A stretch of DNA of 17,100 nucleotides from Arthrobacter sp. GTDB lineage: Bacteria; Actinomycetota; Actinomycetes; Actinomycetales; Micrococcaceae. Shown here piece after piece: positions 7,105-14,714 of this stretch. Every line of letters starts with the position of its first letter. Within the stretch, counting starts at the first letter, position 1. Below the pieces are notes generated by a model. It was not told the DNA's origin, did no database searches, and was given only the letters and a program-made list of their open reading frames with translations. The translations under genes were made by a program, and so were the position numbers. The DNA is taken from positions 1 through 17,100 of the forward strand of contig JASLBS010000053.1 of NCBI GenBank assembly GCA_030146405.1, given 5' to 3'.

Positions 7105-8066
7105 TGCTCCATTCCGATCGAGGTACTGTCTTGTCAACCACCAGGAATTCCATCACCACGGCCCTTCCCCTGGAAGCCGGGCCCACCGCTCTGCACGGAG
7201 CCCCGACGGGATCGGCGACGAACCCGCAGACGGACCGGGCGGCTCCTGCAGCCCGACGCCGTCGTGGTCCACTCAGCAACCCTGCCCTGTGGCTCACGGC
7301 GCTGCCTCTGACGATCGTCGTCGCCTGGGCCCTGGTCCCGGAACTGTTCACCACCTACTCGCCCGTCGACGGTGTTCCCAGCGAGAACTTCCGGGCGCCG
7401 AGCCCCGCTCACCTCTTCGGGACCGACCATCTGGGCCGGGACGTCTTCACCCGGGTGGTCTACGGAACCAGGCAGACGCTCCTCACCGCAGGACTCGCGG
7501 TGGTCATCGGACTGGTCGTCGGGACGATCGTCGGTCTGGTCGCCGCGACCGCGGGGCGCGCCGCCGATGCCACGGCCATGCGGTTGGTGGACGTGCTGCT
7601 CGCCGTCCCCGGATTCCTCATCTCGCTCGTGATCGTCACCGCGTTCGACCCCGGCCCGGTGTCCCTGGGGATCGGCGTCGGTATCGCCTCCATCGCCTCC
7701 TTCGCGCGCGTCGTACGGTCCGAGGTGCTCCGCGTCCGGAACCTGGACTTCGTGGAGGCTTCCTTCCTCAACGGGAGTACCTACCTGTCGGTGGTGATCC
7801 GTCACATCCTGCCGAATGCGAGTGGTCCGGTGCTCGCGCTGCTCGCCGTCGACCTCGGGGCCGCCATCCTGGCGATCTCCGGTCTCGGCTTCCTCGGCTT
7901 CGGCGCTCCGCCCCCCACCCCCGAGTGGGGGCTGCTCATCGCGGAGGGCCGCCAATACCTGGGCACCGCGTGGTGGCTGACCTCGTTGCCCGGCATCGTG
8001 ATCGTCCTGACCGTCATCCTCCTGGCCGCTCTCGGCCGGCAGTTGCTGAAGACGTTCAGAATCTAG
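7104..8066 (+). CDS. DppC/OppC-type ABC transporter permease
   Basis: This is the second membrane subunit of the same importer. A polar N-terminal extension (to about residue 60) precedes the first helix. The DppC hallmark FGTDHLGRDVFTRVVYGTR is at 105-123, and the coupling loop FVEASFLNGS...RHILPNA at about 216-239. The C-terminus includes GLGFLGFGAPPPTPEWGLLI, another DppC signature. The ATG at 7104 overlaps the previous stop (TGATG) and gives 320 residues. A TTG at 7131 has GAGG seven bases upstream and would give MSTTRNSITT; it may be the true start. The choice only affects a nine-residue N-terminal piece. It is followed after 13 bases by the ATPase gene. Confidence 0.92.
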   Translation: MLHSDRGTVLSTTRNSITTALPLEAGPTALHGAPTGSATNPQTDRAAPAARRRRGPLSNPALWLTALPLTIVVAWALVPELFTTYSPVDGVPSENFRAPSPAHLFGTDHLGRDVFTRVVYGTRQTLLTAGLAVVIGLVVGTIVGLVAATAGRAADATAMRLVDVLLAVPGFLISLVIVTAFDPGPVSLGIGVGIASIASFARVVRSEVLRVRNLDFVEASFLNGSTYLSVVIRHILPNASGPVLALLAVDLGAAILAISGLGFLGFGAPPPTPEWGLLIAEGRQYLGTAWWLTSLPGIVIVLTVILLAALGRQLLKTFRI

Positions 8067-8079
8067 GCAGGAGCACATC

Positions 8080-9804
8080 GTGACCATCGGCACAGTACGT
8101 AATCGCACGGGCTCCTCCGGAGTTCCCGCCCGCACACCGCACCGCACCGGCGAACCTCTACTCGAGATCCGCGGGTTGCAGATCGACTACGGGTCCGGGA
8201 ACGAGGCGCGAACCGCCGTCGACGGCGTCGACCTCACCGTCCACCGCGGGGAAATCGTCGCGCTCGTGGGTGAATCGGGGTCGGGCAAGACGACGCTGGC
8301 GAAATCGGTCATCGGACTCCTACCCGCAGCGGCGACCCGGGCGGCCGGTTCCATCTCCCTCGGCGGGACCGTCCTGACCGGGATGCGGGAGAAGGACCTC
8401 GAGAAGATCCGGGGCGTTCGGATCGGGCTCGTCCCGCAGGATCCGGGGGCCTCCCTCGATCCGGTGAGGACCATCGGTTCGCAGCTGACCGAGGTCTTCC
8501 GGCTGCACCGGAGCGATTCGCGCCGCTCCCGCCGGTCGATGAGGGAGGATGCCATCCGGCTGCTCGAGCTCGTGGGCATCGACCGCCCGGAGGAACGGCT
8601 CAGGCAGTACCCGCACGAGTTGTCGGGCGGCCTCAAGCAGCGGGTGCTCATCGCCATCGCCTTCAGCCTCCAGCCCGAGCTGCTCATCGCCGACGAACCG
8701 ACGTCGGCCCTCGACGTCACGGTGCAGGCCACCGTCCTCGACGTCTTCGAACGGCTGGCCGAGGAGTTCGGCACAGCCGTGGTCTTCGTGACCCACGACC
8801 TCGCCGTGGCCACCGACCACGCCGTGCGCATCGCGGTCATGCGGCAGGGCCGCATCGTCGAGGATCGCCCCGTGGCGGACATCCTCGCGACGCCCGACGA
8901 CGAGTACACGGCCCGCCTCCTCGAGGAGGCCTCACCCCACCGCAGGCCGGCGGAGGCTAGGACGGCGGGGCAGGGACCGGAGGTAGTTGCCGCCGTGGAG
9001 GTCCGGGGCCTCACCCGGGACTTCCGGAGGGCGGGCACGCTGCACCGCGCCGTGGACGGCGTGTCCTTCAGCGTTCCGCAGGGAACCACGTTCTCCCTCG
9101 TCGGTGAATCCGGGTCCGGTAAGTCCACCACCGCCCGCATGGTGCTCCGGCTCCTCGACCCCACGGCCGGGCAGGTCCTGGTCCACGGTGAGGACGTGAC
9201 CGAAGCGTCCCGCAGCAGGAAGCGGGAGCTCTGGCAGAACCTGCAACTGGTGTACCAGAACCCGGATTCCGCCCTCGATCCACGTCAGACGATCAGCGAC
9301 ATCGTGGGCGAGCCGCTGTTGAACTACCGAGTGGGTACCCGAATCGAGCGCACCGGTCGCGTCGCCGAGCTCCTCGACCAGGTGGGCCTCGCGCCCCGCC
9401 TCGCGGGTCAGCGTCCCCTCGAACTCTCGGGCGGACAGCGCCAACGCGTCGCCATCGCCCGCGCCCTCGCCCTCGGGGCCCGCACGCTGGTGCTCGACGA
9501 GGCGCTCTCGGCCCTCGATGTGCTCACCCAGGCGCAGATCCTCGATCTCCTCGCGGATCTGCAGCACACCCTCGGCCTCACCTACCTGTTCATCTCGCAC
9601 GATCTGCACGTGGTGGAACAGATCTCCACCACGGTCGGCGTCATGCGGCAGGGGCGGCTCGTGGAAACGGGCCCGACGGCGGACGTCTTCGGGAACCCCT
9701 CCAGCGAGTACACCCAAGCGCTCCTGCGCTCCAACCCCGGCCACCGCCTGCGCGCCCTGGCGGAATCCCGCAGCACCGTCCCAGCGACCCAAGGAACTCC
9801 ATGA
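8080..9804 (+). CDS. Double-domain DppD-DppF type ABC transporter ATPase
   Basis: Two complete ABC ATPase domains are joined in one 574-residue chain, replacing the separate DppD and DppF subunits. Domain 1 has Walker A GESGSGKTT (64-72), Q-loop Q120, signature LSGGLKQR (181-188), Walker B LLIADEPT (201-208) and H239. Domain 2 has Walker A GESGSGKST (342-350), QNPDSALDPR after the Q-loop, signature LSGGQRQR (449-456), Walker B TLVLDEAL with DEA rather than DEP (usual for the DppF half), and H507. The linker at about 285-305 is polar. The C-terminal ends of both halves carry the peptide-importer tail (DEYTARLLEEASPHRR; SSEYTQALLRSNPGHR). GTG at 8080 follows AGGAG by seven bases. Its stop overlaps the next start as ATGA. 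Similar fusions are known, as in GsiA. Confidence 0.94.
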   Translation: MTIGTVRNRTGSSGVPARTPHRTGEPLLEIRGLQIDYGSGNEARTAVDGVDLTVHRGEIVALVGESGSGKTTLAKSVIGLLPAAATRAAGSISLGGTVLTGMREKDLEKIRGVRIGLVPQDPGASLDPVRTIGSQLTEVFRLHRSDSRRSRRSMREDAIRLLELVGIDRPEERLRQYPHELSGGLKQRVLIAIAFSLQPELLIADEPTSALDVTVQATVLDVFERLAEEFGTAVVFVTHDLAVATDHAVRIAVMRQGRIVEDRPVADILATPDDEYTARLLEEASPHRRPAEARTAGQGPEVVAAVEVRGLTRDFRRAGTLHRAVDGVSFSVPQGTTFSLVGESGSGKSTTARMVLRLLDPTAGQVLVHGEDVTEASRSRKRELWQNLQLVYQNPDSALDPRQTISDIVGEPLLNYRVGTRIERTGRVAELLDQVGLAPRLAGQRPLELSGGQRQRVAIARALALGARTLVLDEALSALDVLTQAQILDLLADLQHTLGLTYLFISHDLHVVEQISTTVGVMRQGRLVETGPTADVFGNPSSEYTQALLRSNPGHRLRALAESRSTVPATQGTP

Positions 9805-11084
9805 CCACCACGGCCAAGAGCCCATCGAACCTGCTACCCCGGAACCAGGACGCCCCTCCGGCCTCCGACAACGCACGGTACGCCGAACTCGTTGCCCGCT
9901 TCCGTCCGGTGTTCGAGCGCATCGCCGAGGGGGCGTCGGAGCGCGAGGCGGCGCACACCCTGCCCTTCGAGCAGGTCGGGTGGCTGAAGGAGGCGGGCTT
10001 CACGACCCTGCGGGTGCCGCGCCGCTTCGGTGGGGACCCGGTGAGCCACGAGCACCTCTTCCGGCTGCTGATCGAACTGGCCGAGGCGGATTCCAACGTG
10101 GCCCACCTGCTCCGGTCCCACTTCTCCTTCGTGGAGACCGCCGCGCTGCAGTCCCCGGACTTCCAGGACCGCTGGTTCCCCCGGATCATCGAGGGGCAGA
10201 TCTTCGGCAATGCGGCCACGGAACGCGGGGGGAACGCGCTGGGCACTACTCAAACCAAGCTGCACCAGAAGCACGGGCAGTGGCTCCTCACCGGTGAGAA
10301 GTACTACACCACCGGGAGCATCTTCGCCGACTGGGTGGTGGTCATGGCGAGCACCGAGGGGCTCGAAGGGCGGCAGTACGCCCTGGTGAAGGCCGACGAC
10401 CCGCGGGTCACCATCCTGGACGACTGGGACGGCTTCGGGCAGCCCCTCACCGGCACGGGGACCGCCCTGTTCGCCCAGGTGCCCGTGGAAGCCGGCGACA
10501 TTTTGCAGCGGAAAGTGACGAGCACACTCGAGCCGGCGTTCTTCCAGCTCTGCCTCCTCGCCGTCCTCGTGGGCATCGGACGAGCGGCGCTCCGGGACAC
10601 CCGGAACCTCGTCCGGACCCGCACGAGGACCTTCAACACCGGCTCGGGCGGACTGTTCCGGGACGACCCCCAGATCCAGGAACACGTGGGCGCCCTCGCC
10701 TCGAAGGTCTACGCGGCCGAGGCGGTCGTCACCGCGGCGGCGCGGGACCTGGACGCCGCCGTCGACCCCGCCCTGGCGTTGTCCACCGAGGAGGCGTTCC
10801 TCCGCGCCGAGCTCGCCGTCCAGCAGGCCCATGTCGCGGTTCCTCCCCTCGTTCTCGCGGTCACGAGCGAACTGTTCGACGTCACGGGCGCCTCGGCGGT
10901 CAGCACCGGCAAGGCGCTGGACCGGCACTGGCGGAACGCACGGACGGTCGCCACGCACAATCCCGCACTCTTCAAAGCACGCTCCATCGGTGACTACTAC
11001 CTCAACGACACCATTCCCACCGGTCTGAACAGCATCGGAGAGGCCACCACCCCGCGAACGACCACCACCGGAGGAACCCCCTGA
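9801..11084 (+). CDS. DszC/SfnB-type flavin-dependent monooxygenase (acyl-CoA dehydrogenase fold)
   Basis: This 427-residue protein has the acyl-CoA dehydrogenase fold in its monooxygenase form. Characterised relatives use reduced flavin and oxygen to oxidise sulfur in dibenzothiophene (DszC) or act in dimethylsulfone use (SfnB). The N-terminal helical domain is at about 25-135, with FEQVGWLKEAGFTTLRVPRRFGG. The middle beta domain is at about 136-235, with ATERGGNALGTT and LLTGEKYYTTGS. The C-terminal helical domain ends with the family-diagnostic LDRHWRNARTVATHNP (373-388). True acyl-CoA dehydrogenases have a catalytic glutamate and a different C-terminus. The start overlaps the ATPase stop (ATGA), and the stop overlaps the next start (TGATG), so it is translationally coupled to both. 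Oxidation of the imported solute's sulfur is inferred from family and riboswitch; N-oxygenation is the main alternative. Confidence 0.85.
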   Translation: MTTTAKSPSNLLPRNQDAPPASDNARYAELVARFRPVFERIAEGASEREAAHTLPFEQVGWLKEAGFTTLRVPRRFGGDPVSHEHLFRLLIELAEADSNVAHLLRSHFSFVETAALQSPDFQDRWFPRIIEGQIFGNAATERGGNALGTTQTKLHQKHGQWLLTGEKYYTTGSIFADWVVVMASTEGLEGRQYALVKADDPRVTILDDWDGFGQPLTGTGTALFAQVPVEAGDILQRKVTSTLEPAFFQLCLLAVLVGIGRAALRDTRNLVRTRTRTFNTGSGGLFRDDPQIQEHVGALASKVYAAEAVVTAAARDLDAAVDPALALSTEEAFLRAELAVQQAHVAVPPLVLAVTSELFDVTGASAVSTGKALDRHWRNARTVATHNPALFKARSIGDYYLNDTIPTGLNSIGEATTPRTTTTGGTP

Positions 11085-12472
11085 TGTCAGTCTTCACCGA
11101 ACGCCCCCGGCTGCTCCTCAGCGCCTTCGCCATGAACACCACCAGTCACATCCTCGGTGGCCAGTGGCGCCACCCTGATGCCCAGCAGCACCGCTTCAAC
11201 GACCTCGAGCTGTGGACGGACCTCGCCCGGACCCTCGAGGAGGCGAAGTTCGACGCCCTGTTCCTCGCCGACGTCGTCGGTCTCTACGGCAATCACGGTG
11301 GCGGCTGGGAGTCCCACGTGGAGCGCGGGCTCCAGGTCCCGTCCAATGACCCCCTGATCCTGCAGTCGGCGCTCGTGGCGACGACGGAGCATCTGGGACT
11401 CGCCCTGACCAGCTCCGTGGTCCAGTCCGAGCCCTTCCAGTTCGCCCGACAGCTCTCCACCCTCGACCACCTGAGCCGCGGGCGCGTGGCGTGGAACATC
11501 GTCACCAGCGTGCTCGAGAACTCGTTCCGGAACTTCGGCAACGACGGGCTCCTCGAGCACGACAGCCGGTACGACTGGGCGGACGAGTACCTGGAGGTCT
11601 GCTACAAACTCTGGGAGGGCTCCTGGGACGAGGGCGCACTCGTCCAGGACAAGGCGACGGGCCGGCACGCCGACCCGTCCAAGGTCCACAAGATCAACCA
11701 TCGCGGTGAGCGCTACTCCGTGGAGGGCCCGCATCTCGTGGCGCCCTCGCCCCAGCGCACCCCGCTGCTCTTCCAGGCGGGATCGTCCGGGCGCGGTCAG
11801 CACTTCGCCGCCGCCAACGCCGAAGCAGCCTTCCTGTTTGCGCCCAATGTGGAGTATGCGCGGAAGACTACGACCTCGGTGCGGGCCCTCGCCCGGGGGC
11901 TCGGGCGCCGCGACGAGGACATCAGGTTCTTCGCCGGGCTGTCCTTCGTCATCGGTTCCACCGAAGCCGAGGTGAAGGCGAAGCAGGCCGAGCTCGACGA
12001 CTACCTGGACCTCGACATGATCGTGGCGCACATCGGTGGAGGGATCGGCGTGGACCTCGGCGGGCTGCCCCTCGACACCACGCTCGGTGACCTGCGCACG
12101 GACGGCGCCCGCGGAGTCCTGGAAGCCCTGTTCGCCTCGGTGCCGGGCGGGAATCCGACCATCGCCGACCTCGCCCGGTACCGCGCCTACAACCAGCAGA
12201 TCGCGGGCACGCCGGAACAGATCGTCGATCAACTCGAGTCCTGGCAGGACGCGGGGATCGACGGGATCAACATCATCAACCAGACCATCCCGGGCTCCTA
12301 CCAGGACTTCATCGAGGGTGTGTTGCCCGAGCTGCGCCGCCGCGGACTGGCCCAGACCGAGTACCGCCCCGGGACGCTGCGGGAGAAGATCTTCGGTGAG
12401 GGGCCCCGGCTTCCGGACCGCCACCCCGCCGCGGCCTTCCGCAACGCTTTCGCCGAGGTGCCAGCACCCTGA
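11084..12472 (+). CDS. DszA/NtaA/SnaA-family FMNH2-dependent monooxygenase (luciferase-like)
   Basis: The 462-residue length and motif order match the NtaA/SnaA/DszA/SoxA branch of bacterial luciferase-like monooxygenases, which use reduced FMN and oxygen. Visible family segments are LLSAFAMNTTSHI near the N-terminus, DALFLADVVGLYG, SNDPLILQSALVATTEHLGL, LSTLDHLSRGRVAWNIVTS, the YDWADEYLEVCYKLWEGSW stretch, the HRGERYSVEGPH segment, PLLFQAGSSGRG (flavin-phosphate region) and INQTIPGSYQDFIE near the end. Known members cleave C-S bonds in sulfones (DszA) or oxidise aminopolycarboxylates (NtaA). GGAGG lies nine bases before the ATG, and the TGATG overlap couples it to the DszC-like gene. A perfect hairpin follows, so this is the last gene of the operon. 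The expected reductase partner is not in the window. C-S cleavage after the first oxygenation is the favored but unproven role. Confidence 0.88.
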   Translation: MSVFTERPRLLLSAFAMNTTSHILGGQWRHPDAQQHRFNDLELWTDLARTLEEAKFDALFLADVVGLYGNHGGGWESHVERGLQVPSNDPLILQSALVATTEHLGLALTSSVVQSEPFQFARQLSTLDHLSRGRVAWNIVTSVLENSFRNFGNDGLLEHDSRYDWADEYLEVCYKLWEGSWDEGALVQDKATGRHADPSKVHKINHRGERYSVEGPHLVAPSPQRTPLLFQAGSSGRGQHFAAANAEAAFLFAPNVEYARKTTTSVRALARGLGRRDEDIRFFAGLSFVIGSTEAEVKAKQAELDDYLDLDMIVAHIGGGIGVDLGGLPLDTTLGDLRTDGARGVLEALFASVPGGNPTIADLARYRAYNQQIAGTPEQIVDQLESWQDAGIDGINIINQTIPGSYQDFIEGVLPELRRRGLAQTEYRPGTLREKIFGEGPRLPDRHPAAAFRNAFAEVPAP

Positions 12473-12480
12473 GGAGCGGA

Positions 12481-12543
12481 CCCATCCCGGGAACGACGAC
12501 GGGGCGCCCGCTGCTGCGGACGCCCCGTCGATCGGGTGATGGG
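12481..12543 (+). terminator. Intergenic terminator between convergent operons
   Basis: CGACGGGGCG (12497-12506) and CGCCCCGTCG (12521-12530) form a perfect ten-base-pair stem, with CCG/CGG pairing inside the loop. Outside it, CCCATC (12481-12486) can pair with GATGGG (12538-12543). It lies eight bases after the monooxygenase stop and just past the stop of the convergent beta-galactosidase, so it can serve both strands. There is no T-tract, as is common in GC-rich actinobacteria. Its first 58 bases are copy B of the element at 4137-4192. Confidence 0.75.
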
Positions 12544-12548
12544 GGAAA

Positions 12549-14588
12549 TTACCCCTTCGCGGTGTGCGCGACCCTGCGGACGGCGACGGAGCGGGATGCC
12601 AGCTTGGCGTTCTCGCCCGTCACGGTGTCGCCGGACAACCCGGTGATGTCCACGGGGGTGTCGGTGCGGTTGATGAGGAAGACGTAGTCGGCGTCGTCGT
12701 CGGTGCGGATGACCTGTTCCACGGAGCCGCGGAGTTCCTCGGGGAGTTCGCTGGTGACGCCGGCGCGGGCGGCGAGGTCCGCGAGCACCGGGGCAATCCC
12801 TTCGGCGCCGAGGCGTGCACCCACGTAGGCGGCGCTGCCGGAGCCGACGGCGCGGCGGGTCACCGCGGCGTCGCCGGAGTGTTCACCGGTGGTGTACCGG
12901 GTGAGGGCTTCGACGTTGTCGGCGCGAGGGAGCACACGGTCGGCCCACAGGGTCGCGGTGGTGCCGTTGTCCAGTTGGACCTCCTCGTCGTCGAGCAGCG
13001 GGCCGAACTCGTCGATGCGCACGCCGAGAAGTTCGGCCAGTGCGCCGGGGTAGCCGCCGAGCCAGATGTGGTCGTTCTGGTCGGTGATGCCGCTGAAGTA
13101 GGTGGCCACGAGGTGACCGCCACCGCTCACGTACTCCTCGAGGCGTCCCTTCAGCTCCGCGGGGACGGTGTGGAGGATGGGTGCCACCACGAGGCCGTAG
13201 CCGCTGAGGTCGGCGGCGACCGGGACCACGTCGGCGCGGATGCCGAGGTTCAGGAACGCGGTGTACCAGTCGAGGGCTTCCTGCTTGTAGCGCAGGCGGT
13301 CGGTGGGGTGGGAGTCCTGCTCGGAGGCCCACCAGGAGTCCCAGTCGAAGACGATCGCGGCCGGTGCCTTGCTGCGGTGGGAGCCGACGACGTCGGCGAG
13401 TGCACCGAGTTCGCGGCCGAGGCTGACGACGTCGCGGAAGATCGGGCTGTCCTCGCCGGCGTGGGGGACCATCGCGGAGTGGAACTTCTCGGCTCCGGCC
13501 TTGGACTGCCGCCACTGGAAGTAGCAGACGGCGTCCGCGCCGTGGGCCACGTGGGTGAGGGAGTCCCGGCGCAGGGCGCCGGGCTTCTTCGGGGTGTTCA
13601 CGGGCTGCCAGTTCACGGCGCTGGTGGAGTGCTCCATGAGGAACCAGGGCTTGCCGGCGGCGATGTTGCCGGTGAGGTTCGCGGAGAAGGAGAGTTCGTC
13701 CACGGCCTGCGGGCCGGGCACGAAGTAGTGGTCGTTGGAGACGAAGTCCACCTCGGCGGCCCAGTCGGCGTAGTCCATGCCCTTGGACTCGCCCATGACC
13801 ATGAAGTTGGTGGTCACGGGGATGTTCGGGGTGATGCCGTGCAGGATGTCGCGTTCCTCGCGCAGGTACTGCTTGAGGGCGTCCGAGGAGAAGCGTTTGA
13901 AGTCCAGCTGCTGCGTGGGGTTCGGGTGCGAGGCCGCCTGGCGCGGGGGCAGGATCTGCTCGAACCGGGTGTAGCGCTGGGACCAGAAGTCGGTGCCCCA
14001 GGCGTCGTTGAGGGCGTCGATGCTGCCGTAACGGTCGGTGAGCCAGGTGCGGAAGGCGCGGGCGGCGTCGTCGGAGTAGTCGTAGATGTTGTGGCAGCCG
14101 AGCTCGTTGGAGACGTGCCAGGCGCAGATCGCGGGGTGGTCCTTGTATCGTTCGGCCATCGCGGTCACGAGCTTCAGCGCGTGCTCGCGGAACACGGGGC
14201 TGGTGGGGCGCCAGTGCTGGCGCGCACCGGGCCACAGGGTGCTGCCGTCCTGGGTGACCGGCAGGATCTCGGGGTGCTCGGTGGCGAGCCACGGCGGCGG
14301 GGAGGCGGTGGCCGTGGCGAGGTCCACGGCGATGCCGTTGGCGTGCAGGAGCTCGATGACCTCGTCCAGCCACTCGAAGTTCCAGGTGTCGCGCTCGGGC
14401 TGCAGGCGCGCCCAGGAGAAGATCGCGAGCGAGACCACGTTGACGCCGGCCTCGCGCATGAGCCGCACGTCCTCGTCCCACGTCTCCCGCGGCCACTGCT
14501 CCGGGTTGTAGTCGGCGCCGTATGCCATGCGGGGACGGTTCGGCTCGGACGGCCAGCGCAGCCAGCGGTGGGTGGAGGGTGTGGACAC
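12549..14588 (-). CDS. GH42 family beta-galactosidase
   Basis: The 679-residue product has the usual three-part GH42 layout: an N-terminal TIM barrel, a middle trimerisation domain with VVAPILHTVPAE and YVSGGGHLVATYFSGITDQNDHI, and a small C-terminal beta domain. It opens with AYGADYNPEQWP. The proposed acid/base is E162 in WHVSNELG, and the nucleophile is E319 in FLMEHST. These are the retaining-glycosidase pair that hydrolyses terminal beta-galactosides. No signal peptide is seen, so it acts in the cytoplasm on imported sugar. The GTG at 14588 has GGAG upstream (AAGGAGTCCCCCGTG). The C-x-C-x-x-C metal segment often seen soon after the acid/base in GH42 is replaced by YSDDA. It is the last gene of the sugar-transport operon, after two large stem-loops. 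Confidence 0.94.
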   Translation of the reverse strand: MSTPSTHRWLRWPSEPNRPRMAYGADYNPEQWPRETWDEDVRLMREAGVNVVSLAIFSWARLQPERDTWNFEWLDEVIELLHANGIAVDLATATASPPPWLATEHPEILPVTQDGSTLWPGARQHWRPTSPVFREHALKLVTAMAERYKDHPAICAWHVSNELGCHNIYDYSDDAARAFRTWLTDRYGSIDALNDAWGTDFWSQRYTRFEQILPPRQAASHPNPTQQLDFKRFSSDALKQYLREERDILHGITPNIPVTTNFMVMGESKGMDYADWAAEVDFVSNDHYFVPGPQAVDELSFSANLTGNIAAGKPWFLMEHSTSAVNWQPVNTPKKPGALRRDSLTHVAHGADAVCYFQWRQSKAGAEKFHSAMVPHAGEDSPIFRDVVSLGRELGALADVVGSHRSKAPAAIVFDWDSWWASEQDSHPTDRLRYKQEALDWYTAFLNLGIRADVVPVAADLSGYGLVVAPILHTVPAELKGRLEEYVSGGGHLVATYFSGITDQNDHIWLGGYPGALAELLGVRIDEFGPLLDDEEVQLDNGTTATLWADRVLPRADNVEALTRYTTGEHSGDAAVTRRAVGSGSAAYVGARLGAEGIAPVLADLAARAGVTSELPEELRGSVEQVIRTDDDADYVFLINRTDTPVDITGLSGDTVTGENAKLASRSVAVRRVAHTAKG

Positions 14589-14620
14589 GGGGGACTCCTT
14601 GAGAAAACGTGGTGGTGCGT

Positions 14621-14660
14621 CCGCCGTCGTCCTCGCCTTTCAGGGCGACGACGACGGCGG
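14621..14660 (-). terminator. Large stem-loop upstream of the GH42 gene
   Basis: CCGCCGTCGT (14621-14630) is the exact complement of ACGACGGCGG (14651-14660). The stem continues inward through one mismatch with TCGCC/GGCGA (14633-14637, 14644-14648) around a six-base loop. On the minus transcript this lies between the binding-protein gene and the beta-galactosidase, about 30 bases before the latter's GTG. No T-tract follows. It may be a partial terminator, an RNA 3'-end stabiliser or an attenuator. Confidence 0.55.
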
Positions 14661-14674
14661 GTGCGGCGGGCGGG

Positions 14675-14710
14675 CGGACCAGGTGGGAGCGTGCACTCCC
14701 ACCCGGTCCG
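14675..14710 (-). terminator. Stem-loop directly after the sugar-binding protein gene
   Basis: CGGACC (14675-14680) pairs with GGTCCG (14705-14710). After an A-C mismatch, GGTGGGAG (14682-14689) pairs perfectly with CTCCCACC (14696-14703) around the loop CGTGCA. It begins four bases after the binding-protein stop on the minus transcript. The placement fits an intrinsic terminator or an exonuclease block that raises binding-protein mRNA relative to downstream genes. Confidence 0.6.
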
Positions 14711-14714
14711 GGTA

